Positions 45,124-54,191 of a stretch of DNA of 64,000 nt are shown here, in pieces. The DNA comes from Opitutaceae bacterium. Its GTDB lineage: Bacteria; Verrucomicrobiota; Verrucomicrobiia; Opitutales; Opitutaceae. The translations under genes and the position numbers were made by a program. Under the pieces are notes generated by a model, which did not search any database, was not told the DNA's origin, and saw nothing but the letters and a program-made list of their open reading frames with translations. Each line of letters begins with the position of its first letter. Within the stretch, counting starts at the first letter, position 1. The DNA lies in assembly GCA_027490995.1 (NCBI GenBank), contig JAIXWY010000008.1, positions 85,363-149,362 on the forward strand. The letters are read 5' to 3'.

Positions 45124-46856
45124 GAACCCGCTCGCTGCTCCTCGCGCTGCTGGTCGCTGCCACCCTGCCGATGCTTCGCGCGCAGGCTCCGGCGACGGCA
45201 CAGCCCGAACAAACCCCGGAACCCGCCCCTGCTCCTGCCACTGCGGAGGTCATCCTCGCCGATGAGGCGCCTATCACGCTTTCCGTCAAGGCCAAGGACA
45301 CGCTGTCGGTTGATTTCCCGGACGAGGAAATCCGCACGATCCTGCGCAACGTCGCGGACTTGTTCGAGTTGAACCTCGTGGTCCCCGATACGCTCCAAGG
45401 CAAAACGTCCATCAAGCTCCGTGACGTCACTTGGCGGCAGATTTTCCAGGTCACCCTGAGTCCCGCCGGCTACACCTTCATCGAGGACGGCAACATCATC
45501 AAGATCGTCACCACCGATTCGCTCAATCTCGAGCCGGTGAGTACCGACGTCTATGTGATCAACTACGCCAAGGCCGAGGATATCCGGAAGTCCATCGAGC
45601 CCCTCATCGACACCGCCGCCGGTGGGCGCCTGATCGTCGACGCCCGCTCCAATGCCCTGGTCATTTCCGAGCGTCCGACGCGCATGCAGCGGGTCCGCAC
45701 GATCATCGATCGCCTGGACCGGGCCACCGAACAGGTCATGATCGAGTCCAAGTTCATTGAGGTCACGGATCGCGATGTGAAGAACCTCGGTGTCAAGTGG
45801 GACTCCCTCGCTGGCTTCCAGGTGGGTGGTGGGCCGTTCACTCAGACGGTGAATCGCTCCCGCGATGGCGGCTATGCCACGGGTTCGGAGTCTCGCTCCG
45901 GTTCGGAGAATAGCCGCAGCTCCGGCTCGGCCTCCGCCTCCAGTTCCGAAAGCGCCACCTCTGCCTCTAACGATGGCAACGCCTCGTCGGTGAACGGAGC
46001 CGTCAGCAGCCGTTCCAATACCGGCAGCAGTTCATCGCTCGACACCAGCGGCGAGAACAGTTCGTTCGGGGAATCGAGCAGTGCCGTCACCGGGGCGATG
46101 GATGCCTTCCAGACCCTGACCAATGGTGGCGCCACGGGTCGCGTGAGTTCCGCGGTGTTCAATGCGGCTCAGTTCAACGTGGTACTGAGTGCGCTGAGCA
46201 CTCTGACCGACATCAAGATCGTTTCCAACCCGACGGTCGTGACGCTGAACAATACCGAGTCATCGATCAACGTCGGCGAAGAGTATCCGATCCCGAACTA
46301 CACCTATAATCAGGAGCGTGGCACGTTCGAGGTCTCCGGCTTCCAGTACCGTCCGATCGGTATCATCCTGAAAGTCACTCCGCAGGTCAACGGTCAGGGC
46401 TTCATCCGCATGAGCGTCGAGCCCGAGGTCAGCCAGCGCAATGGCGAGACGACGTTCGGCGGTGCCGGCGGCGCTTCCATCCCGATCATCGCGACCCGTA
46501 AGGCCAAGACGCAGGTCTCGCTCAAGGACGGGCACACGATGGGCCTGGGCGGCCTGATCACGTCTCGCACCGAGACCGGCGCCAACAAGGTCCCCGTGCT
46601 GGGTAACATCCCGGTGCTGGGCCGCGCCTTCCGGTCGAACAATCACGACAAGCAGTCGACCAACCTGCTGATCTTCATCACCGCGAAGACCGTCTCGGCC
46701 GACGGTGCCGCCGTCGGCGACGTCTTCGATCCCCGTGCGGTCCGCTCCAGCGGCCTGCGCAAGGACGAACTGCCCGGCTACCGCGACGGTTCCGATCCTT
46801 TCGCTCCGGCAGCTCCGGAGACGCAGACCGGCTCCAAGTCCACGTCCAAGCCGTGA
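45120..46856 (+). CDS. Secretin of type IV pilus / type II secretion type (PilQ/GspD-like), with Ser-rich insert
   Basis: A 578-residue outer-membrane secretin with signal peptide, an STN-like domain (residues 65-128), an N-domain (143-215) containing RLIVDARSNALVISERP, a long low-complexity Ser/Asn/Gly segment (about 245-325), and the secretin beta-barrel domain (345-540), including VPVLGNIPVLGRAFRS, the typical secretin motif. The Ser-rich part is an insertion between the periplasmic domains and the barrel. A C-terminal tail of about 40 residues follows. It is the last coupled gene of the pilM-like operon. Confidence 0.9.
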   Translation: MRTRSLLLALLVAATLPMLRAQAPATAQPEQTPEPAPAPATAEVILADEAPITLSVKAKDTLSVDFPDEEIRTILRNVADLFELNLVVPDTLQGKTSIKLRDVTWRQIFQVTLSPAGYTFIEDGNIIKIVTTDSLNLEPVSTDVYVINYAKAEDIRKSIEPLIDTAAGGRLIVDARSNALVISERPTRMQRVRTIIDRLDRATEQVMIESKFIEVTDRDVKNLGVKWDSLAGFQVGGGPFTQTVNRSRDGGYATGSESRSGSENSRSSGSASASSSESATSASNDGNASSVNGAVSSRSNTGSSSSLDTSGENSSFGESSSAVTGAMDAFQTLTNGGATGRVSSAVFNAAQFNVVLSALSTLTDIKIVSNPTVVTLNNTESSINVGEEYPIPNYTYNQERGTFEVSGFQYRPIGIILKVTPQVNGQGFIRMSVEPEVSQRNGETTFGGAGGASIPIIATRKAKTQVSLKDGHTMGLGGLITSRTETGANKVPVLGNIPVLGRAFRSNNHDKQSTNLLIFITAKTVSADGAAVGDVFDPRAVRSSGLRKDELPGYRDGSDPFAPAAPETQTGSKSTSKP

Positions 46857-46905
46857 GTACGAGAGGACCCTCCCTCCGCTCACTCCATCCCTAACCGATG
46901 CGACC

Positions 46906-49900
46906 ATGAAATCTCTTTTTCGCGCTCTCCTTGGCTGCTGGCTACTGCTAGCCGCGGCCTCGGCGGCCCGAGCCCAGGTCCTTACTGTGGACGTGGTGCT
47001 GCCCGGTAACGAGGCCAGTGGCCCCGCCGGCAGCCCCGTCCAGATGCAGGCCCGGGTCACCGGTACCGCCAGTCTCTACAATACCCAGTTCTTCGTGAAC
47101 GGCGCTCCCGTCACGCTGCTGATCAATCACGCGACCGCGCTCGTGCCCGGATTGCTGCCGTCGGCGGTCGCTCAGTGGACGCCGCCACAGCCAGGCGTGT
47201 ACTTCATCACGGCCTCCTCGACTGACGCGGTGGGTAACCGCGCTTCGTCTCTGGCCGTGCGGTACTTCGCCACCGGCACTGTGGTGTCTAACCCGCTCCC
47301 TAACACGCTGGTGCCCATCGGATCCTCCGTGGTCATCAAGGCCGACGCCACGCCCGCGTCCGGTTTTGTTCGACAGATCGAGTTCTTCGTCGATGGCGTC
47401 AGCCAAGGCGTCGACGAGACCGCTCCTTACTCGATCCTCTACACGCCGCCGGCTTCCCCGACCACGCACGAGATCACCGCGGTCGCGACGGATAACAACG
47501 GCAATGTCCTGCCGACAAGCGCACCGGTGCAGATCAATAGCGTGGCCCCGATTGGGCTGCTGCCCACCGTGTCTGTCGCTAGCCCGGCCAACGACACGGC
47601 GTTGCGAATCCCCGACTACTCCCAGAGCGCCTCCGCCGCGATTCCGATCAGCGTGATCGCGAACGATGCCGATGGTCTGGTTTCCAAGGTGGAGATCTAC
47701 GTCGATGGCGTGCTCGTGAACGTCGACCAGCAGTTCCCGTACGGCTTCCTCTGGCAGCCCCAGGCCACGGGTACCTACCGCATCGCCGCCCTCGCATTTG
47801 ACGATAAGAACAATGTCGTCGCCTCCTCATCCAATCGGGTGGTGATTTCGGCTCCTCCGACCGTGATCGTCACGTCGCCGGCCGATGGCGCGACGTTCTC
47901 CGCCGGCGCCCCGGTCACGCTCACGGCCAATGCGAGCGACTCCGATGGCACGGTCACGTCCGTCCAGTTCTTCGCCGATGGCGTGCTGATCGGCGATGAC
48001 GCCACCGCACCCTACAGCGTGGCGTGGACCCCGGTCCAGAAGCGCGACGGGACGTTCACGTTCCTCACCGCCCTCGCGACCGACAACTTCGGCATCACCA
48101 CCATCTCCCGGACCGTCAATGTGACGGTCACCGGCTCAGGCGGCGGCGGCGGCAGCAGCATCGGGCTCACCCCCACGGTCTCGCTGACCGCGCCAGACGC
48201 GGGTACCCGGATTCGCGCTGGCGACACGATCGCCCTCGGCGCCTCCGCCAACGATCCCGACGGCAATATCCTGTCGGTCCAGTTCTTTGCCAACGGGCAG
48301 AGCGTGGGTTCCGACTCGACGTTCCCGTACTCGACCACATGGACGCCGACCAGTCTTGGTGCCTATGCGCTCGTCGTGAAGGCCCTGGACAACGACGGTA
48401 ACGTGGCCTCCTCCACCGTGTCCGTTGACGTGGTCGCTCCGAGCGCTGGCTTGCCGCAGGTCGCCTTGGTCTCGCCAGTCGATGGCGCCCTCGGCACCGT
48501 CGGTGCCCCGGTGGCCTTGGCAGCAACCGCGGTCGACAGTGACGGCACGATCACGGCGGTGGATTTCTCGGTCAGTGGCGAAGCCATCGGAAGGGTCTCC
48601 ACGTTTCCATACGTCGTCGCCTGGGTTCCCTCCGCCCCCGGTGTCTACTCGGTCACGGCCACGGCCACGGACAACGCCGGCAATCGCGTCGCTTCGGCGG
48701 TGGCGACGGTGACGGTCCGGGCGGCCGTCGGCAATGTGCCCGTTGCCAGCCTTGCGTTCAATAATCCGACGCGTGGAGTCAGCAACCCGCCGACGGATGC
48801 CGACTTGCTGAAGCCGGTCGACGTTGCTTACGGCTCGAAGCTGATCCTCTCCGCCGGAGTCGTCGACGAGGGCGGCACCGTGACCAACGCGAGCTTCTTC
48901 ATCAACGGTCGCCGCATCGCCTCGGTGAACGCAGCGCCGTTCTACACGGTGACGTCGCTCGACACGCTCAGCAACGTGATCGCGACGGTCGTGGTGACGG
49001 ATAACTCGGGTAACGTGACCAGCGCTGCCCCGCTGGCGATTCGCACCATCCCGTCCAACACGGCCGCGTCACTGGAGGTCAGGTTGGCCAGCCCGTTGAC
49101 CGGTGCGACCTACACGGCAGGCGGTCAGATCGTCTTCGCCGCCTCGCACAACGCCGGTAATCGCCCGATTCCGGTCATCGACTATTACGTCAATGGCTCG
49201 ATCTTCACCACCGTGAGCGCCGAACCGTTCACGACGAACCTCGGTATCACCCGCGCGGGCATGTATGACATTCACGCGGTATTGCGGGCAGAGAACCGTA
49301 CCACGGTGTCTCAGGTGGCACAGATCGTGGTCAAACCCGGTTCTCCTCCGAAGGTAACCATGACGTCGCCGACCAGCGGCTCGGCCTCACCTTTGGGACG
49401 CGGTTTCACGGTCTCGGCGAGTGCCTCCGATGTGGATGGCACGATTTCCGATGTGCAGTTCTTCGCGAACGGCTCGCCGATCGGAGGTTCCACGGCTGCT
49501 CCCTACACCATCACCTTCGTCCCGGCTTCCCCGGGCGTGTTCCGGATCACGGCTATGGCCAGGGACAACAGCGGTCAGCAGACCATTTCGGCCGCTACCT
49601 CGGTGCTGGTCACGACCAACACGTCGTCGATGGGCGGAGATACGATCTACTCGGGCAACTTCTCTGCCGGTACCGAGTCCGGTCGCATCACGCTGATCAA
49701 TTCGGGTGGCCAGACAGCAGTCGCGATCGCCCAGACGAGCGGCCCCACGCCGAAGTTCTACTTCTACCAGGGTATCACCGTCGACTCCGGCAATGGCTTC
49801 AGCCTGATCGACAGCAGTGGTGTCACGCAGATCAGCGGCCGCTTCTCTGACACGGGAGCGACCGGGACCTTCGATGGTGGCCGGGTGTCGTTCATCTCGC

Positions 49901-51027
49901 CGCTGACGTTTGGGACCAGCACCACGGCGGCTCCTTCGGGTCTTTATGACGGAAACCTGACGGGTCGCGCCTCGAGTAGTGTGGTTGGCATCGTCGGTGC
50001 CGATGGTACGCTCTCGCTGCATGTGGCGGACGGCACGGCGCGCGACGCGGGTTCGGGTGGCGTCAGCGCTTCGGGCGCGTTCGCCTTCAACCTCGCTTCC
50101 GGAGCCCGCGTCTCCGGCACGATCCAGCCGGCGAGCCGCTTCATTTCGGGTACCATCACCGGTGGGCCTCTCGCCGGTGCGTTTACCGGCGCGGCGTCCA
50201 GTGGCAGTTCGTTGAGTGACGGTGTGCTGCGCAATGTCTCGACCCGTGGGCTGGTCGGAACCGGCGAGCGGGTCCTCGTGGCCGGCTTCGTCGTCACGGG
50301 CGATCAGCCCAAGCGCATGCTTCTGCGCGCCGTGGGTCCGAGTCTTGCCAGCCTCGGGGTCACCGGGGTTCTCGCCAATCCGAACCTACAGCTCTACCGT
50401 GGGCAGTCGGTCATCAATCAGAACGACGATTGGGGTAACAACTCCGAGGCGCAGGCCGCGGCGACGCAGGTCGGCGCCTTCCCACTGCCGGCCGGTAGTC
50501 TCGATTCCGCTCTCGTGGTCACCCTGAACCCCGGCATCTACACCGCGGTGGTTTCGGGAGTGAGCGCGGGCACGGGCGTGGCGTTGGTCGAGGTCTTCGA
50601 CCTCGACGTACCGGAGCCGTTCACCGCCCAGAAGGTGCTGAACCTCTCCACGCGTGGCGATGTCGGCACCGGCGATCGCGCGTTGGTGGTGGGCTTCGTG
50701 GTCAATGGCACGTCTTCCAAGAAGGTGCTGATCCGCGCTGCCGGCCCCGCCCTCGGTAATCTGGGTGTATCGGGTACCTTGACCGATCCTTTCCTCCGCG
50801 TCTTCCAGGGATCGACCGTGATCCGCGAGAACGACAACTGGGAGTCGGGCAATAACCTCGCCTTACTGCGGGAGAGTTCCGTCAAGTCCGGTGCCTTTGC
50901 GCTCCCGGCTGGGAGTAAGGATGCGGCGGTATTGCTGACCCTGCCCCCGGGCAGTTACACCGCCCAAGTGTCAGGGGTAGGTGGCGCGACCGGCGTCAGC
51001 CTCGTCGAGGTCTACGAAGTACCGTAA
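46906..51027 (+). CDS. Large secreted Ig-repeat protein with tandem C-terminal domains (1373 aa)
   Basis: A signal peptide (LLGCWLLLAAASAARAQ) is followed by nine consecutive Ig-like modules (about residues 23-905) in the style of bacterial Ig-domains, each with the pattern VQFFADGVLIGDDATAPYSV... and ending TATDNAGNRV. Next comes a Gly/Ser/Thr-rich beta-domain (about 910-1100), then two similar domains of roughly 130 residues that start NVSTRGLVGTGERV and NLSTRGDVGTGDRA. No membrane anchor follows. It lies 49 bp behind the secretin and is closed by a terminator, so it may be exported through that secretin or carried on the surface as an adhesin. Confidence 0.88.
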   Translation: MKSLFRALLGCWLLLAAASAARAQVLTVDVVLPGNEASGPAGSPVQMQARVTGTASLYNTQFFVNGAPVTLLINHATALVPGLLPSAVAQWTPPQPGVYFITASSTDAVGNRASSLAVRYFATGTVVSNPLPNTLVPIGSSVVIKADATPASGFVRQIEFFVDGVSQGVDETAPYSILYTPPASPTTHEITAVATDNNGNVLPTSAPVQINSVAPIGLLPTVSVASPANDTALRIPDYSQSASAAIPISVIANDADGLVSKVEIYVDGVLVNVDQQFPYGFLWQPQATGTYRIAALAFDDKNNVVASSSNRVVISAPPTVIVTSPADGATFSAGAPVTLTANASDSDGTVTSVQFFADGVLIGDDATAPYSVAWTPVQKRDGTFTFLTALATDNFGITTISRTVNVTVTGSGGGGGSSIGLTPTVSLTAPDAGTRIRAGDTIALGASANDPDGNILSVQFFANGQSVGSDSTFPYSTTWTPTSLGAYALVVKALDNDGNVASSTVSVDVVAPSAGLPQVALVSPVDGALGTVGAPVALAATAVDSDGTITAVDFSVSGEAIGRVSTFPYVVAWVPSAPGVYSVTATATDNAGNRVASAVATVTVRAAVGNVPVASLAFNNPTRGVSNPPTDADLLKPVDVAYGSKLILSAGVVDEGGTVTNASFFINGRRIASVNAAPFYTVTSLDTLSNVIATVVVTDNSGNVTSAAPLAIRTIPSNTAASLEVRLASPLTGATYTAGGQIVFAASHNAGNRPIPVIDYYVNGSIFTTVSAEPFTTNLGITRAGMYDIHAVLRAENRTTVSQVAQIVVKPGSPPKVTMTSPTSGSASPLGRGFTVSASASDVDGTISDVQFFANGSPIGGSTAAPYTITFVPASPGVFRITAMARDNSGQQTISAATSVLVTTNTSSMGGDTIYSGNFSAGTESGRITLINSGGQTAVAIAQTSGPTPKFYFYQGITVDSGNGFSLIDSSGVTQISGRFSDTGATGTFDGGRVSFISPLTFGTSTTAAPSGLYDGNLTGRASSSVVGIVGADGTLSLHVADGTARDAGSGGVSASGAFAFNLASGARVSGTIQPASRFISGTITGGPLAGAFTGAASSGSSLSDGVLRNVSTRGLVGTGERVLVAGFVVTGDQPKRMLLRAVGPSLASLGVTGVLANPNLQLYRGQSVINQNDDWGNNSEAQAAATQVGAFPLPAGSLDSALVVTLNPGIYTAVVSGVSAGTGVALVEVFDLDVPEPFTAQKVLNLSTRGDVGTGDRALVVGFVVNGTSSKKVLIRAAGPALGNLGVSGTLTDPFLRVFQGSTVIRENDNWESGNNLALLRESSVKSGAFALPAGSKDAAVLLTLPPGSYTAQVSGVGGATGVSLVEVYEVP
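50226..51024 (+). repeat. Tandem duplicated C-terminal domain of the Ig-repeat protein
   Basis: Two adjacent units (about 50226-50625 and 50635-51024) share STRG-VGTG-R, L-RA-GP-L--LGV-G-L--P-L-----S-I--ND-W, and end with a Tyr-Thr-Ala-Val/Gln-Val-Ser-Gly-Val and a Val-Leu-Val-Glu-Val-type strand. They are clearly divergent copies of one domain, so the duplication is not recent. Confidence 0.8.
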
Positions 51028-51049
51028 GCATCCGCTCGTTTCTCAGCGC

Positions 51050-51104
51050 GTAAACCCCGCCCGTGGGCCGGTTCTCCGGCAACGCAGGCGGGGTTTACTT
51101 TTTC
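51050..51104 (+). terminator. Terminator closing the pilM-like operon / Ig-repeat gene
   Basis: A perfect 12-bp stem, GTAAACCCCGCC at 51050-51061 with GGCGGGGTTTAC at 51087-51098, encloses a 25-base loop and is followed by a run of T. It starts 22 bases after the stop codon of the Ig-repeat gene. Confidence 0.85.
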
Positions 51105-51233
51105 CGAGGCGCACCGTCGGGGCGATAGGATCGAGGCAAGCCGGACGTCCGGGATGCGATCGCCCGTTCATGCCTGAGTCTGAGGGCGCGGGCGTATCTC
51201 GGATGGAGCTTCAGCGGGCCCCGCGTCGCCGGC

Positions 51234-51731
51234 TCACTCAAGGAACCGACTGCGCCATTCCGGCCGAAGCGTCTCGCATGCCGATGGTCGAGGAAACAAC
51301 CGGTGCCGTCGCCTCGCGATCCAAGCGTAGGCGGCGTCCCGAAGAACGCGCGGGATCGCCCACCCGACCACGGTCCAGCGCCACCGCGGCAAGGCCGTGA
51401 GGATTCCGAGCACTGCGTCGGAGCGCAGCCGCACCGCACCCTTCGCGTCGATGAGGATGAGCGTGTCGAAATTGCGGGTCGGCAGCTCCGCTTCGGCCAG
51501 GAGTCGCTGGCCAAGCGGCGATTGCAGAGCCGTAAAGTGGAAGTGTCCGGCGTGGTCCCGCCGGAGAATGGCTTGGACACTCCGGCTGCAGAGCCCGCAC
51601 GCGCCATCGTACAGGACGAGCGGAAGGGTGGGTGCAGAGAGAGGACCCTGCCGACCGCGGAGCAACGTCTCAGGGCGCTCTGCGCGCGCCGCCGGTAGCC
51701 CGACGTCCGATCGAGGCGAGCCCTCGACCAT
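51234..51731 (-). CDS. DCC-family thiol-disulfide oxidoreductase-like protein (DUF393)
   Basis: The DUF393/DCC motif is visible as LVLYDGACGLCSRSVQAILRRD, where the Cys-x-x-Cys pair recalls thioredoxin-like enzymes. FHFTALQSPLGQRLL and a later VRLRSDAVLGILTAL segment match the rest of the family. The start is uncertain: the ATG at 51731 adds about 40 residues of Arg-rich sequence before the domain, and a Met at 51803 is further out. No signal peptide. Function of DCC proteins is not established. It lies between the Ig-repeat gene and the tRNA, on the opposite strand. Confidence 0.8.
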   Translation of the reverse strand: MVEGSPRSDVGLPAARAERPETLLRGRQGPLSAPTLPLVLYDGACGLCSRSVQAILRRDHAGHFHFTALQSPLGQRLLAEAELPTRNFDTLILIDAKGAVRLRSDAVLGILTALPRWRWTVVGWAIPRVLRDAAYAWIARRRHRLFPRPSACETLRPEWRSRFLE

Positions 51732-51906
51732 GCCATCTCTCCCGCCGCCGGACCGGTCGTCCCCAGACGACGGGAGGGGGTCTGGGCGTGGAGAACCGTG
51801 CATGGGGCGACGCTAGCGCCGAGTCTCCGGACCGCCAAGCGTTGCTTTGCAGTTGAGCCATCTGGCCGGCCCAAGCAGCTTACGAGCGCCTCGGGGCATC
51901 CCGGCC

Positions 51907-51982
51907 GGGCCTATAGCTCAACGGTTAGAGCAGAGGACTCATAATCCTTTGGTTCTGGGTTCGAATCCCAGTGGGCCCACCA
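51907..51982 (+). tRNA. tRNA with CAU anticodon, probably tRNA-Ile2 (lysidine type)
   Basis: A complete 76-base cloverleaf including encoded CCA. The acceptor stem is GGGCCTA/TGGGCCC with one G-U pair, the D-stem GCTC/GAGC, the anticodon stem GAGGA/TCCTT, the loop CTCATAA (anticodon CAT) and the T-arm CTGGG TTCGAAT CCCAG. CAU can be elongator Met or Ile2. Here base pairs 4-69 and 5-68 are C-G, which are among the determinants for the lysidine synthetase TilS, while E. coli elongator Met has U4 and A5. Assignment to Ile2 is therefore an inference. Confidence 0.93.
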
Positions 51983-52239
51983 AGGAGGCTCAGCGCTTGA
52001 ACGTTTTTGGTGCTCTTCGCGCTGATCCCTTGTCGGCGGGGGTCCCGACGCAGATTCCTCACGGCTAGCGGTCGCAGACCATGGGCCCTCGCGCCTTGGC
52101 CGATGTCGTCCGTTCGCGTCAGCGGTTGATCCGTTGATTCCTCATCGTAGCGTCGATTTTCCATGGGAGATTACCGTCCGATGTGGTGGCGGTGGTGGCA
52201 TCTTTTCGGACTGAAGAGGCCGACATGATCCGAGCGGGA

Positions 52240-53646
52240 TCAGACGTCGCTTTTCTCGTGTGAGGGCAGGACGGCAAGGCGGCTGATCGGGTGGCCATAG
52301 GCGCGGATCACGCTATCGGTACCCTTCGCGGAGAGCAGGAAGTGGAGACTCACCCCGCTGACAGCCGCGTCGCCGGCGTTTAGTTTTTCGACGAAGCCAT
52401 CGGTGATGATCAGGGCTTTCTGGGGTCGAGTCTTGCGCACGTGCTCAAGCACGCACTGTAAGCTGGTCCCGCCGGTCGAGGCGGTGATCAACCGGCCCTC
52501 GCTGATCCGCGCTGGCTCTACGGTGTTGGCGAAGGCATAAAAGGGACGACGCAGGTAGCGCTCAAACCGGTGGAGGAGTTGCACGAGGCGCTCGAGTTCC
52601 GCATGCATCGAGCCGCTCACGTCGAGGTAGACGGCGACGGATCCCCGTGGTTTCGCCCGCCAGCCGGGCCATTCGTTCTCGCTGAGAATCGGGCTCCACA
52701 GACTGCGCAGGACGCCACGACGGTCGCCGCCGTGCAACACCGGGAGGTGTGACGTCACCGGTACCGGCTCCGTGACCCGGCGGGAGGGGTCGAAGCTCAC
52801 CATGCGGCGAAGCAACTTCACGGTCTGGGCCTCCCATGCGGCGACCTGCGGGTCCTGAGCGGCCGGCACGGCGATCTGACCGGGCTTGGTGACGCCACTG
52901 CCGGGGAGCATTCCGGCGGCGGCGAGCTCCTGGGCGCTTTGCCGGAGACGCCGGAGAAGGTCCGAGGGGAGGTCGTCCGGATCGAGGTCGGAGCCGTCAT
53001 GATTTCCGAGCAGCACGGGGAGAGGCGAGCCGACGCCCGAGAGCATGTCCTCAAGGCTGCGGACGTCCTTGGCCTTGAGGAATTCCCTGACGTCGTCGTG
53101 GACCGCGTTTCCCCGGTAGAGGGCGTGCCAGAGCGACCATCCCCCGATATCCAACCAATCGTACTGTTGCAGCAGATCGGGATCGGTCGCCTCCAGCGCG
53201 GTCCGCCGCGATCCGTGCGGGAACCACATCTCTTCCTGGTTCGGGGGCCGGAGCAGAAGCGTGGGACCCCGGCCGCGCGCGTAGTAGGTGCTCATGAAGC
53301 TACTGCAGGCCTCGCCGAGCTTCCGGTGGATCATCGCATTGATCACCGCGTCCAGCGCGATGTTCATGGCCGGGCTCATGCGGCGGATTTCCAGCGTGTG
53401 ACGCAGGAGCACATGCAGAAATTCATGGATGAGCAGGGCCTTGACATGGCTCTCGGTGGCGCAGTGCCGCTGCACGAAGTCGAGATTGATGCGCAGCACC
53501 GGATGCTCCCCGAGGGAGACCGAGGCAGTCGGCACGCTGGACGTAAACTCCGTGCGCGCGATGGAGAGAAAGGCTCGGCAGGCCAGGGCGTTTTCGTCGA
53601 TCAACTCGGCGATCAGGCATTCCACTCCGTGGCGATCGATGTTCAT
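52240..53646 (-). CDS. Metallopeptidase-like / von Willebrand A domain protein (DUF2201-type)
   Basis: A 468-residue cytoplasmic protein in two parts. The N-terminal region carries ALLIHEFLHVLLRHTLEIRRM with HExxH at residues 74-78, a zincin-like motif. The C-terminal region from about 337 is a vWA domain with VYLDVSGSMHAEL (DxSxS at 342-346), TGGTS and ITDG, the MIDAS residues. The combination matches the DUF2201 layout that is often coded beside MoxR-like ATPases. It is the last gene of a five-gene operon and overlaps the preceding gene by 4 bases. The substrate is unknown. Confidence 0.88.
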   Translation of the reverse strand: MNIDRHGVECLIAELIDENALACRAFLSIARTEFTSSVPTASVSLGEHPVLRINLDFVQRHCATESHVKALLIHEFLHVLLRHTLEIRRMSPAMNIALDAVINAMIHRKLGEACSSFMSTYYARGRGPTLLLRPPNQEEMWFPHGSRRTALEATDPDLLQQYDWLDIGGWSLWHALYRGNAVHDDVREFLKAKDVRSLEDMLSGVGSPLPVLLGNHDGSDLDPDDLPSDLLRRLRQSAQELAAAGMLPGSGVTKPGQIAVPAAQDPQVAAWEAQTVKLLRRMVSFDPSRRVTEPVPVTSHLPVLHGGDRRGVLRSLWSPILSENEWPGWRAKPRGSVAVYLDVSGSMHAELERLVQLLHRFERYLRRPFYAFANTVEPARISEGRLITASTGGTSLQCVLEHVRKTRPQKALIITDGFVEKLNAGDAAVSGVSLHFLLSAKGTDSVIRAYGHPISRLAVLPSHEKSDV

Positions 53647-54191
53647 GGGTCGAGGGTGCGCGCGCGTTGCAGGAGCATGACTTTTCGGGCAAGACGGGCC
53701 TCACTCCACACGACCGGTCGCTCCGGGGAGAAGTATCCTGGAGCGCACATGCCGAGGATCAGGGCGGCAGTCAGGGCGCGAAGATCCTCGCTGGGCGACG
53801 CGGTGTCGGACGTGAGTTCGAAAGGGCGGGCGTGAGCCGTTTCGGTCGGGCTATCGGGCCGGGAGATCAGACCGGTCACCGATGAGGGCAGAAGCTCGGG
53901 GCTGGCCTCCGGCTCGTCGCCGTCCAGTCCCCGCAGTATGTCGGCGCCCTCTGCGGCGCTCGCTTTGAGCGTCCGGCAGTGCCACCCTCCTTGCGGCAAG
54001 GGGAGGGCGCGCCGACCGTGGTCAGCCGAGGGATAGCCGGCGGCGGCAAGGAGATGCTGGGCGCGTGCGACACGCGAGGGGAAGCCCGCCTCCGCGAACG
54101 CGACCGTGATCCTGCCGTGGAAGAGCCCGGCTGTCCGGATAAAGAGAGAGCGGTCCAGCCGCTGCTCGCAGTTAGGCGGCGGGGGTCCCAT
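53643..54191 (-). CDS. Unrecognised 182-residue protein of the MoxR/vWA operon
   Basis: No known domain is apparent. The N-terminal third (RSLFIRTAGLFHGRITVAFAEAG, then RVARAQHLLAAAGYP) looks folded and positively charged, residues 80-130 are Pro/Ser/Asp-rich and probably unstructured, and the C-terminus (LRALTAALILGMCAPGYF, ARLARKVMLLQRA) has hydrophobic helices. Start and stop overlap the neighbours by 20 and 4 bases, which argues that it is a real, coupled gene. A role as partner or target of the MoxR/vWA pair is an inference from position. Confidence 0.6.
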   Translation of the reverse strand: MGPPPPNCEQRLDRSLFIRTAGLFHGRITVAFAEAGFPSRVARAQHLLAAAGYPSADHGRRALPLPQGGWHCRTLKASAAEGADILRGLDGDEPEASPELLPSSVTGLISRPDSPTETAHARPFELTSDTASPSEDLRALTAALILGMCAPGYFSPERPVVWSEARLARKVMLLQRARTLDP

